Under the pieces are notes generated by a model. The model saw only the letters and a program-made list of their open reading frames with translations, searched no databases and was not told where the DNA came from. 64,000 nt of DNA, from NCBI GenBank assembly GCA_020638595.1, contig JACKIG010000017.1, positions 1-64,000 on the forward strand. Direction: 5' to 3'. Both the position numbers and the translations under genes were made by a program. Positions 45,906 through 54,112 of this stretch are shown here, one piece after another (the first letter of the stretch is position 1; each line of letters opens with the position of its first letter). This DNA comes from Rhodospirillaceae bacterium. GTDB lineage: Bacteria; Pseudomonadota; Alphaproteobacteria; DSM-16000; Inquilinaceae.

Positions 45906-46544
45906 ATGCGCATGTCGTGGACCTTGGTGTGGGTGGCCCTGCTGGCCGGCACCCCGGCCATGGCCAGCGAGATCATCCTGTTCGACGGCCCCGGTTGTGC
46001 GGCCCCCTATCGGGTGCTGATCGACAGCGAGGATGATCTCGCCGACATCGACTTCGCCGACCGCGCCGCCTCGGTGCGGGTGGTCGCGGGTACCTGGAGC
46101 ATCCATCGCGACGACGGGTTCGGGTCGGACGACGGCCCGGCCATGACGCTTTCGCCCGACGGCTGCGTCGACCTGGGGCAGGGGGGCGCGGCGCAGTTCC
46201 CGCCGGATCTCATGAACTCGGTGCAGCTGGTGACGCCGGCGCCGGGACCCGACGCTGCCGTCATCCTCTACGACGATCCGGGCCTGGCCGGGTCTTATCG
46301 GGTGTTGACGACCAGTGCGCCGGACCTGGCCGCCCTGGAGTTCGACGATCGCATCGCGTCGTTCGAAGTGATCGCCGGCCTGTGGCGGATCTATCGCGAC
46401 CAGGCGTTCCAGTCCGCCGGCGGCCCGCCCGTCGATGCCGGGGTCGGGGCCTGTGACGATATCGAAGCCCTGGGTTTCCCGCGCGACCAGGCATCGTCTG
46501 CCATGCGGCTGACCCGGTCCGCCACGACCGCAGCGCCGCAGTAG
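45906..46544 (+). CDS. Secreted protein with two beta/gamma-crystallin-like motifs
   Basis: 212 residues. The start ATG 45906 has GGGGAGG upstream, followed by a signal peptide (LVWVALLAGTPAMA). The mature protein is an internal duplication: EIILFDGPGCAAPYRVL and VILYDDPGLAGSYRVL, each followed by a Greek-key-like strand pattern (DRAASVRVVAGTWSIHRDDG; DDRIASFEVIAGLWRIYRDQ). This is the beta/gamma-crystallin type found in secreted Ca2+-binding or peptidase-inhibitor proteins. Cysteines occur once or twice per repeat. Role unknown. Confidence 0.7.
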   Translation: MRMSWTLVWVALLAGTPAMASEIILFDGPGCAAPYRVLIDSEDDLADIDFADRAASVRVVAGTWSIHRDDGFGSDDGPAMTLSPDGCVDLGQGGAAQFPPDLMNSVQLVTPAPGPDAAVILYDDPGLAGSYRVLTTSAPDLAALEFDDRIASFEVIAGLWRIYRDQAFQSAGGPPVDAGVGACDDIEALGFPRDQASSAMRLTRSATTAAPQ

Positions 46545-46574
46545 GGGCGCCCAGCCGCCTCGCGATGGGTTCGA

Positions 46575-47201
46575 TCAGCCGGCGCGGGCGGATGCCGCGG
46601 CCAGTTCGTCGACAAGCCCCGCGGTCGTGGTCAGGCGGCAATAGCCCTTGAAGGCGGCGAGCGCACTTTCGTGCCGTTCGGGCGTGTTGGTGGTGCAGGC
46701 GTCCGTCGGAACGATCACCCGGTAGCCGCGGTCGGCGCCGTCGCGCACCGTGTGGTCCACGCACTGGTCGGTCAGGAAGCCGGTGACAACCAGATGCTCG
46801 ATGCCCAGGTTGCGCAGCACATAGTCGATATTGGTGCTGTTGAAGACGCCGGACGATGTCTTGGGCAGTACGATGTCGTCGTCGCCCGGGGCGACGGCCC
46901 ACAGCACCTGGGCCTCGAAGGACCCCTTGGGGAAGTGGAAGCCGGTCAGCTTGTAGTCCAGGCTGCGGTCGCGCCCGTCCTGGGTCAGGCTTTCGATGAC
47001 GGTGTAGACGACCTCCGCACCGGCGGGGCGCGCGGCGGCGATCAGGCGCTGAAGGTTGGGGATGACGGTATCGCGGGCGCTCTCGTAGAAATATGGGCGC
47101 TTGGCATGCTCCCCGTCATTGAAGATGCCGTTCTGCACGTCGATCAGCAGCAGCGCGGTGCGGCGCGGATCGACGGGGTGGTCACGCGGTGCCAGCGCCA
47201 T
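46575..47201 (-). CDS. Isochorismatase-family cysteine amidohydrolase (paralogue B)
   Basis: 208 residues. The triad is Asp in LLLIDVQNGIFNDG, Lys in VLPKTSSGVF and Cys in LTDQCVDHTVRD. NSTNIDYVLRNLGIEHLVV mirrors the copy at 39640, so the two are paralogues on either side of the transporter. It is the last gene of a three-gene minus-strand unit with the formylglutamate amidohydrolase-like and GS-like genes, with six bases to the former. The pairing suggests two successive amide or carbamoyl cleavages, by inference. Confidence 0.87.
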   Translation of the reverse strand: MALAPRDHPVDPRRTALLLIDVQNGIFNDGEHAKRPYFYESARDTVIPNLQRLIAAARPAGAEVVYTVIESLTQDGRDRSLDYKLTGFHFPKGSFEAQVLWAVAPGDDDIVLPKTSSGVFNSTNIDYVLRNLGIEHLVVTGFLTDQCVDHTVRDGADRGYRVIVPTDACTTNTPERHESALAAFKGYCRLTTTAGLVDELAAASARAG

Positions 47202-47207
47202 GCCGGG

Positions 47208-47993
47208 TCACTCGGCCAACGGCAGCATGTGGTCGACCCACCGGCCCAGCAGGCGCGACAGGCGGTCGGCCATCGCCTGCTGGCCCACTTCGGTGCCGAT
47301 CAGGTCCTGGCGGATTTCCAGCTCCACATAGGGGATGCCGCGGCCCTCGGCGTGGATGGGCAGGGTGTAGTCGTCGTCCATCTCGACGATGTAGGGTTCG
47401 TTTTCGCCCACGACCAGGTCGGTTTCGGCCGCAGCCAGGTCCAGGAAGGCGCGGGCCCCGCGCCCGTCCAGGCCGTGGATGGTGCCCAGGTGCCAGGGGC
47501 GCGACACGCCCTTGAACACCGGCGTGAAGCTGTGGATGGTGGCGATCAGCACCGGCCGGCGCGCGTAGACGCGCAGGTCGATCTCCGTCTCGATGCGGTG
47601 ATGGTAGGGGTGCAGGATCTCCCGCGCCCGCTGCGCCCGCTCCTCTTCCGACAGGTGCAGGTTGCCGGGGATTTCCGTGGTCTCGCTGATCTCCGGGATC
47701 GATGTCGGCCGGCCCGGCTGGCGGTTGCAGTCGATGACCAGTCGGGAATAGGGCTGGGCGATCAGCGTGGCATCCAGGGCCTGGGCGATGCCGGTGGCCA
47801 CGGCCAGCGCCCCGATGTCGATGGCGATATGCCGTTCCAGCTCGTGCGGCGGCAGGCCGAGCGTGCCGAGCGCGCGGGGAATCCGGTTGCCGGCGTGGTC
47901 GCAGCACAACAGCAGCGGCGAGGTGCCGTTGGGTTGCGCGACGATGACCGGCAGCGGCTCATCGGGGTCAAGCAGGGTCTCTCGCGGACTCAT
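47208..47993 (-). CDS. N-formylglutamate amidohydrolase family protein
   Basis: 261 residues. The zinc-hydrolase family pattern is seen: LCCDHAGNRIPRALGTLGLP, HIAIDIGALAVATGIAQAL, SRLVIDCNRQPGRPTSIPEI, then YHHRIETEID and IHSFTPVFKGVSRPWHLG. HutG-type members cleave N-formylglutamate, but this subgroup is often found away from histidine degradation, as here, where no hut genes are visible. It lies between the GS-like and isochorismatase-like genes in one unit. Confidence 0.88.
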   Translation of the reverse strand: MSPRETLLDPDEPLPVIVAQPNGTSPLLLCCDHAGNRIPRALGTLGLPPHELERHIAIDIGALAVATGIAQALDATLIAQPYSRLVIDCNRQPGRPTSIPEISETTEIPGNLHLSEEERAQRAREILHPYHHRIETEIDLRVYARRPVLIATIHSFTPVFKGVSRPWHLGTIHGLDGRGARAFLDLAAAETDLVVGENEPYIVEMDDDYTLPIHAEGRGIPYVELEIRQDLIGTEVGQQAMADRLSRLLGRWVDHMLPLAE

Positions 47994-48005
47994 GGGGGGT
48001 CTGCC

Positions 48006-49322
48006 TCAATAGGCTTGGCGATAGCGGTCGACGATCTCGTCCGGGCTGAAGTCCTTCAGCAACAGGATCTCGCCGCGCTTGTGCATCAGATAGGCGGTTC
48101 GCAGGTCGTCGGGCATCCAGCCCGACGCCGCGCTGTCGGCTTCCAGCGCCTGCAAGGCCTCGTCCAGGGACTGCGGCAGCCGGACGATGCCCAGCCGCGC
48201 TGCCTCCTCCGGCGACAGGGTCCCGGGGTCGCTCCTGGTCGGCTCGGGCGCCGGCAGAGCGTCAACCAGGCCCTGAAGGCCGGCACGGACCAGCATGCCC
48301 AGTGCCAGATGGGGGCAGGCGGCCGCGTCCGCCGCGCGGTATTCCAGGTTGAACTGCCGGGCCGGGTCGGCGCCCTCGACCTCCCACAGCGGGCAGATGC
48401 GCACACCCGCCTCGCGGTCGCGGTAGCCCAGATTGGTGTAGGCGGCGCTCCAGCGATTCGGCACCAGGCGTTCGTAGGACATGACGCTGGGGGCTGTCAC
48501 GGCACACAGGGCCGGCATGTGGGCAAGGATGCCGGCGGTGAAGCTGCCGATCGCCGCGCTCATGCCGAAGGGCCGTGCGGGATCATAGGATGCCGGCCGC
48601 CCTTGCAGGTCGGTCAGGCTGTAGTGGATATGCACGCCGTTGCCGACGGCCCTGCGGTCGACGATCGGGGCGAAGGTGACGCGGTGGCCCAGCCGGTAGG
48701 CGGTGGCGCGCGCCAGCTCGCGCAGCCTGACCGCCCGGTCGGCGGCTTCCAGCCCGCCGCAGGGTTCCACCGTCACCTCGAACTGGCCGGCGCCGTATTC
48801 GGGCAGGAACGTCTCCGGCCGCACGCCGCCCATCTCCAGGGCATAGAGAAAGACTTCCGGGAAGGCGCCGGCCAGGCGCACGCCGTCCAGGCCGTATGAG
48901 TCGCCCAGCCGCGGCGGCTGGCCGGAATAGACGAACTCGTGCTCGAAAGCGGCGACCAGGCGCAGGCCCGCCTTGGCTTCCAGGTCGGCCAGTGCCGCCT
49001 TCAGGAAGCCGCGCGGGCACAGGTCCCACGGTGTCTTGCCGTCGGTATGGACGATGTCGCCCAGGAAGAAATGCTCCGCCGGCCCGTGGTCGCCGAAATC
49101 CACATGGGTTTCGGTCGCCGGGTCGGGCACCAGCATCAGGTCGTTGCGCGGGCCGAAGGGGGTGGAGACGATCTGCCCGAAGCAGGTGATCATGCTGTTG
49201 GTGGGGGTCCAGCCGACCCCCTTGCTGCGGTGCGCCTCCAGCACCTGGGCGGGAAAGCCCTTGCCCCTGACCTGCCCGGCGAGGTCGCAGGTGCACACCA
49301 TGGTCAGCGGCAGACGGTTCAT
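48006..49322 (-). CDS. Glutamine-synthetase-like ATP-dependent ligase
   Basis: 438 residues from ATG 49322 (upstream in-frame extension has no family match). The GS catalytic domain is recognisable: FEHEFVYSG, YGAGQFEVTVEPCGGLEAAD, NGVHIHYSLTD and RFAP-like TFAPIVDR, then NLEYRAADAAACPHLALGML. Such GlnA homologues outside nitrogen assimilation make gamma-glutamyl amides of amines or anilines. It heads the unit with the formylglutamate amidohydrolase-like and isochorismatase-like genes, which fits amine or amide catabolism through a gamma-glutamyl intermediate, inferred from family and order. Confidence 0.83.
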   Translation of the reverse strand: MNRLPLTMVCTCDLAGQVRGKGFPAQVLEAHRSKGVGWTPTNSMITCFGQIVSTPFGPRNDLMLVPDPATETHVDFGDHGPAEHFFLGDIVHTDGKTPWDLCPRGFLKAALADLEAKAGLRLVAAFEHEFVYSGQPPRLGDSYGLDGVRLAGAFPEVFLYALEMGGVRPETFLPEYGAGQFEVTVEPCGGLEAADRAVRLRELARATAYRLGHRVTFAPIVDRRAVGNGVHIHYSLTDLQGRPASYDPARPFGMSAAIGSFTAGILAHMPALCAVTAPSVMSYERLVPNRWSAAYTNLGYRDREAGVRICPLWEVEGADPARQFNLEYRAADAAACPHLALGMLVRAGLQGLVDALPAPEPTRSDPGTLSPEEAARLGIVRLPQSLDEALQALEADSAASGWMPDDLRTAYLMHKRGEILLLKDFSPDEIVDRYRQAY

Positions 49323-49404
49323 GAGGATGGGTCCCGACAGGTTCGTTCGACCCGTCTTGTCACAAATCATCGCCGGCGGCGCAATGGATGGCCGCCGTCA
49401 ACGC

Positions 49405-49941
49405 TCACGATTTCTGCGGGGCCGACAGGTAGTCCCGGCGGTTCAGCCGATAGAATGCCAGCCACTGTCTGTAGTGGAAGGCGGTTCCGGCGGGCTCGAG
49501 GCCGATCTTCTCCAGGAGCCGGCGCGAGGCGCGGTTGTCCGGGTGGGCGACGGCGACGATCGGGTCGATGGCCATCGCGCGGAAACCGTGGTCCAGCACC
49601 TCGCGCGCCGCTTCCGTGCCGACACCCTGGCCCCAGATGGCGGCGATGTAGCGATAGCCGATCTCGATCAGGCCGGAGTCCTCAAGCGGGAAGACGCCGC
49701 ACCAGCCGAGGAAGCCCGGCCGGTCGGCCCATTCCACGGTCCAGATGGCCCGTGGATGCGGCTGGTCCGTCCCGTACTGCTCGCGCAGCTGGGCCAGTCG
49801 TTCCTGCCTGTCCGGCGGCCCGTCCGGCCAGATGTAGCGATGGACCCGCGGGTCCATGTCCATGGCCAGGTTCGCCTCCAGGTCGTCCAGGCTGCGCGGG
49901 CGCAGCCTGAGGCGCTGGGTGAAGAGAAGAGGGGGGACCAT
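49405..49941 (-). CDS. GNAT N-acetyltransferase (RimJ/RimL-like)
   Basis: 178 residues. The standard RimJ-type order is seen: TQRLRLRPRSLDDLEANLAM, then a central IEIGYRYIAAIWGQGVGTEA, which contains the acetyl-CoA-binding Q-x-x-G-x-G/A motif, and VAVAHPDNRASRRLLEKIGL. The substrate is unknown. It is 22 bases after the dehydratase on the same strand but functionally unlike it. Confidence 0.87.
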   Translation of the reverse strand: MVPPLLFTQRLRLRPRSLDDLEANLAMDMDPRVHRYIWPDGPPDRQERLAQLREQYGTDQPHPRAIWTVEWADRPGFLGWCGVFPLEDSGLIEIGYRYIAAIWGQGVGTEAAREVLDHGFRAMAIDPIVAVAHPDNRASRRLLEKIGLEPAGTAFHYRQWLAFYRLNRRDYLSAPQKS

Positions 49942-49962
49942 CGCGCTGCCCGCACGCCGCGA

Positions 49963-51498
49963 TCACATGGTCGCGCCCAGGACCCAGGGGGCGAATTCGT
50001 CGTCGCCGTAGCCGAGGATCTCGCTCTTGGTCCGCTCGCCGGAGGCTGTGCGCAGGATCGCCTCGAAGATCGTCTGGCCCAGCTCGGCGACCGAAGCGGT
50101 CCCATCGGCGATCTCGCCGCAGTTGATGTCCATGTCCTCTTCCAGGCGGCGATAGACGGCGGTGTTGGTGGCCAGCTTCAGGCTGGGCACCGGCTTGGCG
50201 CCGAAGCAGGATCCGCGGCCCGTCGTGAAGCAGACGACGTTGCAGCCCCCGGCGATCTGGCCGGTGACGGAAACGGGGTCGTAGCCCGGCGTATCCATGA
50301 AGACGAAGCCCTTCGTGCGGACCTGTTCGGCATAGGCGACGACGTCGACCATGTCGGTGGTGCCGCCCTTGGCGGCCGCACCCAGCGACTTTTCCAGGAT
50401 CGTCGTCAGCCCGCCCGCCTTGTTGCCGGGCGACGGGTTGTTGTCCATGGTGCCGCCGTTGCGCGCGGTGTAGTCGTGCCACCAGGCGATGCGGTCCAGG
50501 AGCTTGCGCCCCACCCCGGCGCTGACGGCGCGGCGCAGCAGCATGGCCTCGGCCCCGTAGATTTCCGGCGTCTCGCCCAGGACGGCGGTGCCGCCGTGGC
50601 GGACCAGGATATCGGCCGCCGCCCCCAGGGCCGGGTTGGCGGTGATGCCGGAAAAGCCGTCGGAGCCGCCGCATTGCAGCGCCAGCATCAGGTGGCTGGC
50701 GCTGACCGGCTGGCGCCGGACGTCGTTGGCGGCGGGCAGCATGGCCCGCAGCCGTTCCACCCCGGCATTGACGGTGGCCGTGGTGCCGCCGACCTGCTGC
50801 ATCACCAGGGTGTGCAGGCGGTTGCTTTCCTCAAGATGCTCGGCTTCCAAGAGGCGCGCGATCTGGTTGGATTCGCAGCCCAGGCCCACCACCAGCACGC
50901 CGGCGAAGTTGGGATGGCGGGCATAGCCGGCCAGCAGGCGGCGAAGCTGGTCCATCTCCTCCCCCTCCGACGCCATGCCGCAGCCGGTGCGGTGGGTCAG
51001 CGAGACGACGCCGTCGACATTGGGAAAGGCGTCCAGTGCGCCGGGGACACGGAAGCGCTCGGCGATCATCCGCGCCACCGTGGCGGAGCAGTTCACCGAC
51101 GGGATGACGCCGATGTAGTTGCGCGTCGCCACCTGTCCGTCGGGCCGGACGATGCCGTCGAAGGTGGCGCGCTGGTCCTCCGGCAGCAGTTCGGACCCCC
51201 GGCGGGCGGAGCCGATGACCGCATCGGCGTCGCGGCGCCGGTAGACCAGGTTGTGCGTATGGACGTGCTCTCCGGCCCCGATGGCCTGCGTCGCCTCGCC
51301 GATGAACTGGCCGAACTTGCGCACGTCCGCCCCGGCCGGGATCGTCGTCACGGCCACCTTGTGGCCGCGCGGGATTTCCTGCCGCGCCACGGTTCCCGCG
51401 CCGTCCAGGGCCGTTCCGGCCGGCAGCTTGTCCATGGCGACGGCAATGTTGTCGTCGTCGCTAAGGCGGATCAGCGATGGGCGGACGATGGTATCCAT
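49963..51498 (-). CDS. UxaA-family altronate/galactarate dehydratase
   Basis: 511 residues. An N-terminal SAF domain (about 1-95, IRLSDDDNIAVAMDKLPAGT) is followed by the UxaA/GarD dehydratase body: GIVRPDGQVATRNYIGVIPS, SVNCSATVARMI, THRTGCGM, GLGCESNQI, LQCGGSDGFSGITANPALGA and CFTTGRGSCFGAKPVPSLK. The cysteines near GCGM and GCES are typical. It dehydrates D-altronate or D-galactarate to a 2-keto-3-deoxy acid. ManD, another sugar-acid dehydratase, lies 1 kb away. The exact substrate cannot be settled by eye. Confidence 0.88.
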   Translation of the reverse strand: MDTIVRPSLIRLSDDDNIAVAMDKLPAGTALDGAGTVARQEIPRGHKVAVTTIPAGADVRKFGQFIGEATQAIGAGEHVHTHNLVYRRRDADAVIGSARRGSELLPEDQRATFDGIVRPDGQVATRNYIGVIPSVNCSATVARMIAERFRVPGALDAFPNVDGVVSLTHRTGCGMASEGEEMDQLRRLLAGYARHPNFAGVLVVGLGCESNQIARLLEAEHLEESNRLHTLVMQQVGGTTATVNAGVERLRAMLPAANDVRRQPVSASHLMLALQCGGSDGFSGITANPALGAAADILVRHGGTAVLGETPEIYGAEAMLLRRAVSAGVGRKLLDRIAWWHDYTARNGGTMDNNPSPGNKAGGLTTILEKSLGAAAKGGTTDMVDVVAYAEQVRTKGFVFMDTPGYDPVSVTGQIAGGCNVVCFTTGRGSCFGAKPVPSLKLATNTAVYRRLEEDMDINCGEIADGTASVAELGQTIFEAILRTASGERTKSEILGYGDDEFAPWVLGATM

Positions 51499-51641
51499 GG
51501 GGGTGGCCCTTGGCGAAGAAAGCGGAGATGGCAAAGATAGTCCCTCGCCGACGGCCTGCCAGCACTAGAAATGCGGGGCTGTGGCCTGGCGGCCCGAATC
51601 CGAGGGACTGGGCCCGGAACGGCCGGGAGGGCACGACGCCG

Positions 51642-52463
51642 ATGACTGCTGCAACGCTTCCCCCCTTCGTACCCCAGGTCGGCGACGACGTGCGCGGCAC
51701 GGTTGTCGAGCGGCTTCATGCTGTCGAAGCGGAGTGCGACGTGCGCATCCTGTTCGCGGTCGAAAGCGGCAGCCGGGCATGGGGGTTCCCGTCGCCGGAC
51801 AGCGACTACGACGTGCGCTTCGTCTACGTCCATCGCCTGGATTGGTATCTTGCGCTGACTCCCGGGCGCGATGTGATTGAGCTGCCGATCCGCGACGATC
51901 TCGATATCGGCGGCTGGGACCTCCGCAAGGCGCTCACGCTGCTCTTGAAGCCGAACCCGGTGATGCTGGAATGGCTCTCCAGTCCCATCCGCTATTTCTG
52001 GAATGCCGAGGTCGGCGCGGAGCTGGCCGACCTGGCGCAGAAGACGGCCCATGCGTCGGCGTGCCTGCGCCACTACCTGCATCTCGGTGAGGGGCAGTGG
52101 CGCCGGCATGTCGGCGACGGAACGGACGTCAGCTACAAGAAATACTTCTATGTCCTGCGTCCGGCCCTGGCCATCCGGTGGGTCCGCCTCAATCCCGACG
52201 CCGCGCCGCCGATGAACATCCAGGCGATGAGCCATGGGCTGGACCTGGATGCCGAAACCGTCGATGCCATCGCCCGCCTGCTGGCCCTCAAGCGTGCCGC
52301 GCGGGAAATGGGTGTGGGGCCGCGGATGCCCGGGCTCGATCGGCTGGTCCAGGACGAATTCGCCTGGGCGAGGCAGGCCTCGCTACCCGAAGGGCGCCGG
52401 GACCTTCGGGCGGAAGCGAACGGGCTGTTCCGCCGGATCGTCCTGCAGGCGGATTGCGGCTGA
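51642..52463 (+). CDS. YcgL-type nucleotidyltransferase (RNA-repair polymerase beta family)
   Basis: 273 residues from ATG 51642 with GGGAGG upstream. The polymerase-beta catalytic core is clear: ILFAVESGSRAWGFPSPDSD then YDVRFVYV, with the GS...D-x-D pattern (SDYDVRF). Conserved helical sequence follows (KPNPVMLEWLSSPIRYF, YKKYFYVLRPALAIRWV). Family members are linked to RNA repair in some genomes; no RNA ligase gene is in the window. It sits between two sugar-acid dehydratase genes on the opposite strand and may be unrelated to them. Confidence 0.85.
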   Translation: MTAATLPPFVPQVGDDVRGTVVERLHAVEAECDVRILFAVESGSRAWGFPSPDSDYDVRFVYVHRLDWYLALTPGRDVIELPIRDDLDIGGWDLRKALTLLLKPNPVMLEWLSSPIRYFWNAEVGAELADLAQKTAHASACLRHYLHLGEGQWRRHVGDGTDVSYKKYFYVLRPALAIRWVRLNPDAAPPMNIQAMSHGLDLDAETVDAIARLLALKRAAREMGVGPRMPGLDRLVQDEFAWARQASLPEGRRDLRAEANGLFRRIVLQADCG

Positions 52464-52494
52464 CCTGCACCGCCTGCCGGCCGACCCGGGGCCC

Positions 52495-53703
52495 TCACCA
52501 GTTCCACATGGTCCCGTCTTCCAGGCGGTTCACCGGCAGGAAGGCGCGGCTGTAGGGGTATTTGGCCGCAAGGGCCTCGTCGATCTCGACCCCATGGCCT
52601 GGGGTATCGCCCGGGTGCATGTAGCCGCCGGCGAAGCTGTAGGCGTGGGGGAAGACGGCGTCGGTCGCCTCTGTATGGCGCATGTATTCCTGCACGCCGA
52701 AATTGGGCACCCAGAGGTCGAAATGCAGGGCGGCCCCCATGCAGACCGGCGACAGGTCGGTGGCGCCGTGGCAACCGGTGCGCACGTGGTGCAGTCCCGC
52801 GAAATCGGCGATGCGCCGCAGATGCGTGATGCCGCCCGCATGCACGACCGTGGCGCGGATATAGTCGATCAGCTGCTCCTCGATCAGGGTCTTGGCATCC
52901 CAGATGGTGTTGAAGATCTCGCCCACGGCCAGCGGCTGGGTGGTGTGCTGGCGGACGATGCGGAAGCCCTCCTGGTTCTCGGTGGGCACCGCGTCCTCCA
53001 GCCAGAACAGGCGGTAGGGCTCCAGCGATTTGCCCAGCCGGCCCGCCTCGATCGGTGTCAGCCGGTGATGGGCGTCGTGCAGCAGATGATGGTCCCAGCC
53101 GAAGCGGTCGCGCAGGGTCTCGAACAGCTTCGGCACATGGTCCAGGTACTTGCTGGTCGACCAGATATTCTCGGTCGGCAGGTCGGCATCGGCGGGTTCG
53201 TAGAACATCTTGTCCTTCGACACGCCATAGGTGGACGGCAGGCCGGGGATGCCGCACTGGGCACGGATGGCCTTGTAGCCAAGCTCGATATAGTGGGCGA
53301 CCTCGTCGGCGGCGGCTTCGATGTCGGCACCGTTGGCGTGGCCGTAGACCATGACGCCGGTCCGGCTGGCCCCGCCCAGAAGCTGGTAGAGCGGCAGGCC
53401 CGCGGCCTTGGCCTTGATGTCCCACAGCGCCGTATCGACGGCGGCGATCGCCGACATCGTGACCGGACCCCGGCGCCAATAGGCGCCGCGATAGAGATAC
53501 TGCCAGGTATCCTCGATCCGGTGCGGGTCGCGACCGATCAGGCAGGGGATGACGTGGTCGGTCAGATAGCTGGCCACCGCCAGTTCGCGGCCGTTCAATG
53601 TCCCGTCGCCGATACCGGTCAGGCCTTCGTCGGTCTCGATCTTCAGGGTGACGAAGTTGCGTCCGGGGCAAGTGACGATGACACGGGCATCGGTGATCTT
53701 CAC
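52495..53703 (-). CDS. manD: D-mannonate dehydratase ManD (enolase superfamily)
   Basis: 402 residues from GTG 53703, the usual ManD length, with AGGAG seven bases upstream. It dehydrates D-mannonate (some homologues D-gluconate) to 2-keto-3-deoxy acid in hexuronate use. The ManD opening KITDARVIVTCPGRNFVTLK and YRGAYWRRGPVTMSAIAAVD are exact for the family, including the Arg/Tyr catalytic loop, followed by metal ligands in DAHHRLTPIEAG, WLEDAVPTENQ and GEIFNT. HVRTGCHGATDLSPVCMGAA contains the later His. A GntR-like operator lies upstream. Confidence 0.94.
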   Translation of the reverse strand: MKITDARVIVTCPGRNFVTLKIETDEGLTGIGDGTLNGRELAVASYLTDHVIPCLIGRDPHRIEDTWQYLYRGAYWRRGPVTMSAIAAVDTALWDIKAKAAGLPLYQLLGGASRTGVMVYGHANGADIEAAADEVAHYIELGYKAIRAQCGIPGLPSTYGVSKDKMFYEPADADLPTENIWSTSKYLDHVPKLFETLRDRFGWDHHLLHDAHHRLTPIEAGRLGKSLEPYRLFWLEDAVPTENQEGFRIVRQHTTQPLAVGEIFNTIWDAKTLIEEQLIDYIRATVVHAGGITHLRRIADFAGLHHVRTGCHGATDLSPVCMGAALHFDLWVPNFGVQEYMRHTEATDAVFPHAYSFAGGYMHPGDTPGHGVEIDEALAAKYPYSRAFLPVNRLEDGTMWNW

Positions 53704-53735
53704 CGTCCGACTCCTCAACACAAGGGCTGGTGAAA

Positions 53736-53750
53736 TTGGTCAGGCCACTT
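53736..53750. promoter_or_regulatory. GntR-type operator-like dyad upstream of manD
   Basis: TTGGTCAGGCCACTT is an imperfect palindrome (TGG....CCA half sites) 33 bases before the manD start. The size and TGGTC half site resemble FadR/UxuR-subfamily GntR operators that control hexuronate genes. Regulator identity is inferred; no gntR gene is in the window. Confidence 0.35.
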
Positions 53751-54112
53751 TACCTCTTGCGCCGTCCTGCGACAAGGCAGCGCAACGGCGTGGCCGTGCG
53801 GCCGGGCCGGCCCCGCCGCCGGCGCATTGCCGGGGGCCGCGCGGTGGGCGAAACCGTGTGTCTGAACCATCCTTGGGTGGATAAATCCTGCCGGTGCACG
53901 ACCTATCCGACGCCTCCCGCCCGGTGCCGCCGTCCCCGGCGGGCGGGCCGTTTTCGCCTGATGCCACCAATTCGACTTGAATTCGCCCGATATTGCAGGT
54001 TTCGTACCCTGTCGCTGCCCGGCATCGGGCGGTTGTTCAGGGATGTGCACGGATTTGATGCCCCGGTTGGCCGCCGACAGGCGCCACCGGCAATCAGGGG
54101 GAGGCGATGGGC
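53751..54112. other. Upstream region of the RiPP operon, no gene seen
   Basis: About 360 bases between the manD control region and the RiPP precursor. I see GC-rich inverted repeats, including a CCCCGGCGGGCGGG segment near 53935. A less GC-rich stretch (about 53955-54060) includes ACTTGAATTCGCC and GATATTGCAGG, where a promoter could lie. The precursor's ribosome site GGGGGAGG ends at 54104. No coding frame is convincing. Confidence 0.4.

Noticed and set aside
47208..47993. Naming the amidohydrolase gene hutG
   Set aside because: No histidine-degradation gene is nearby, and the context points to another amide pathway.
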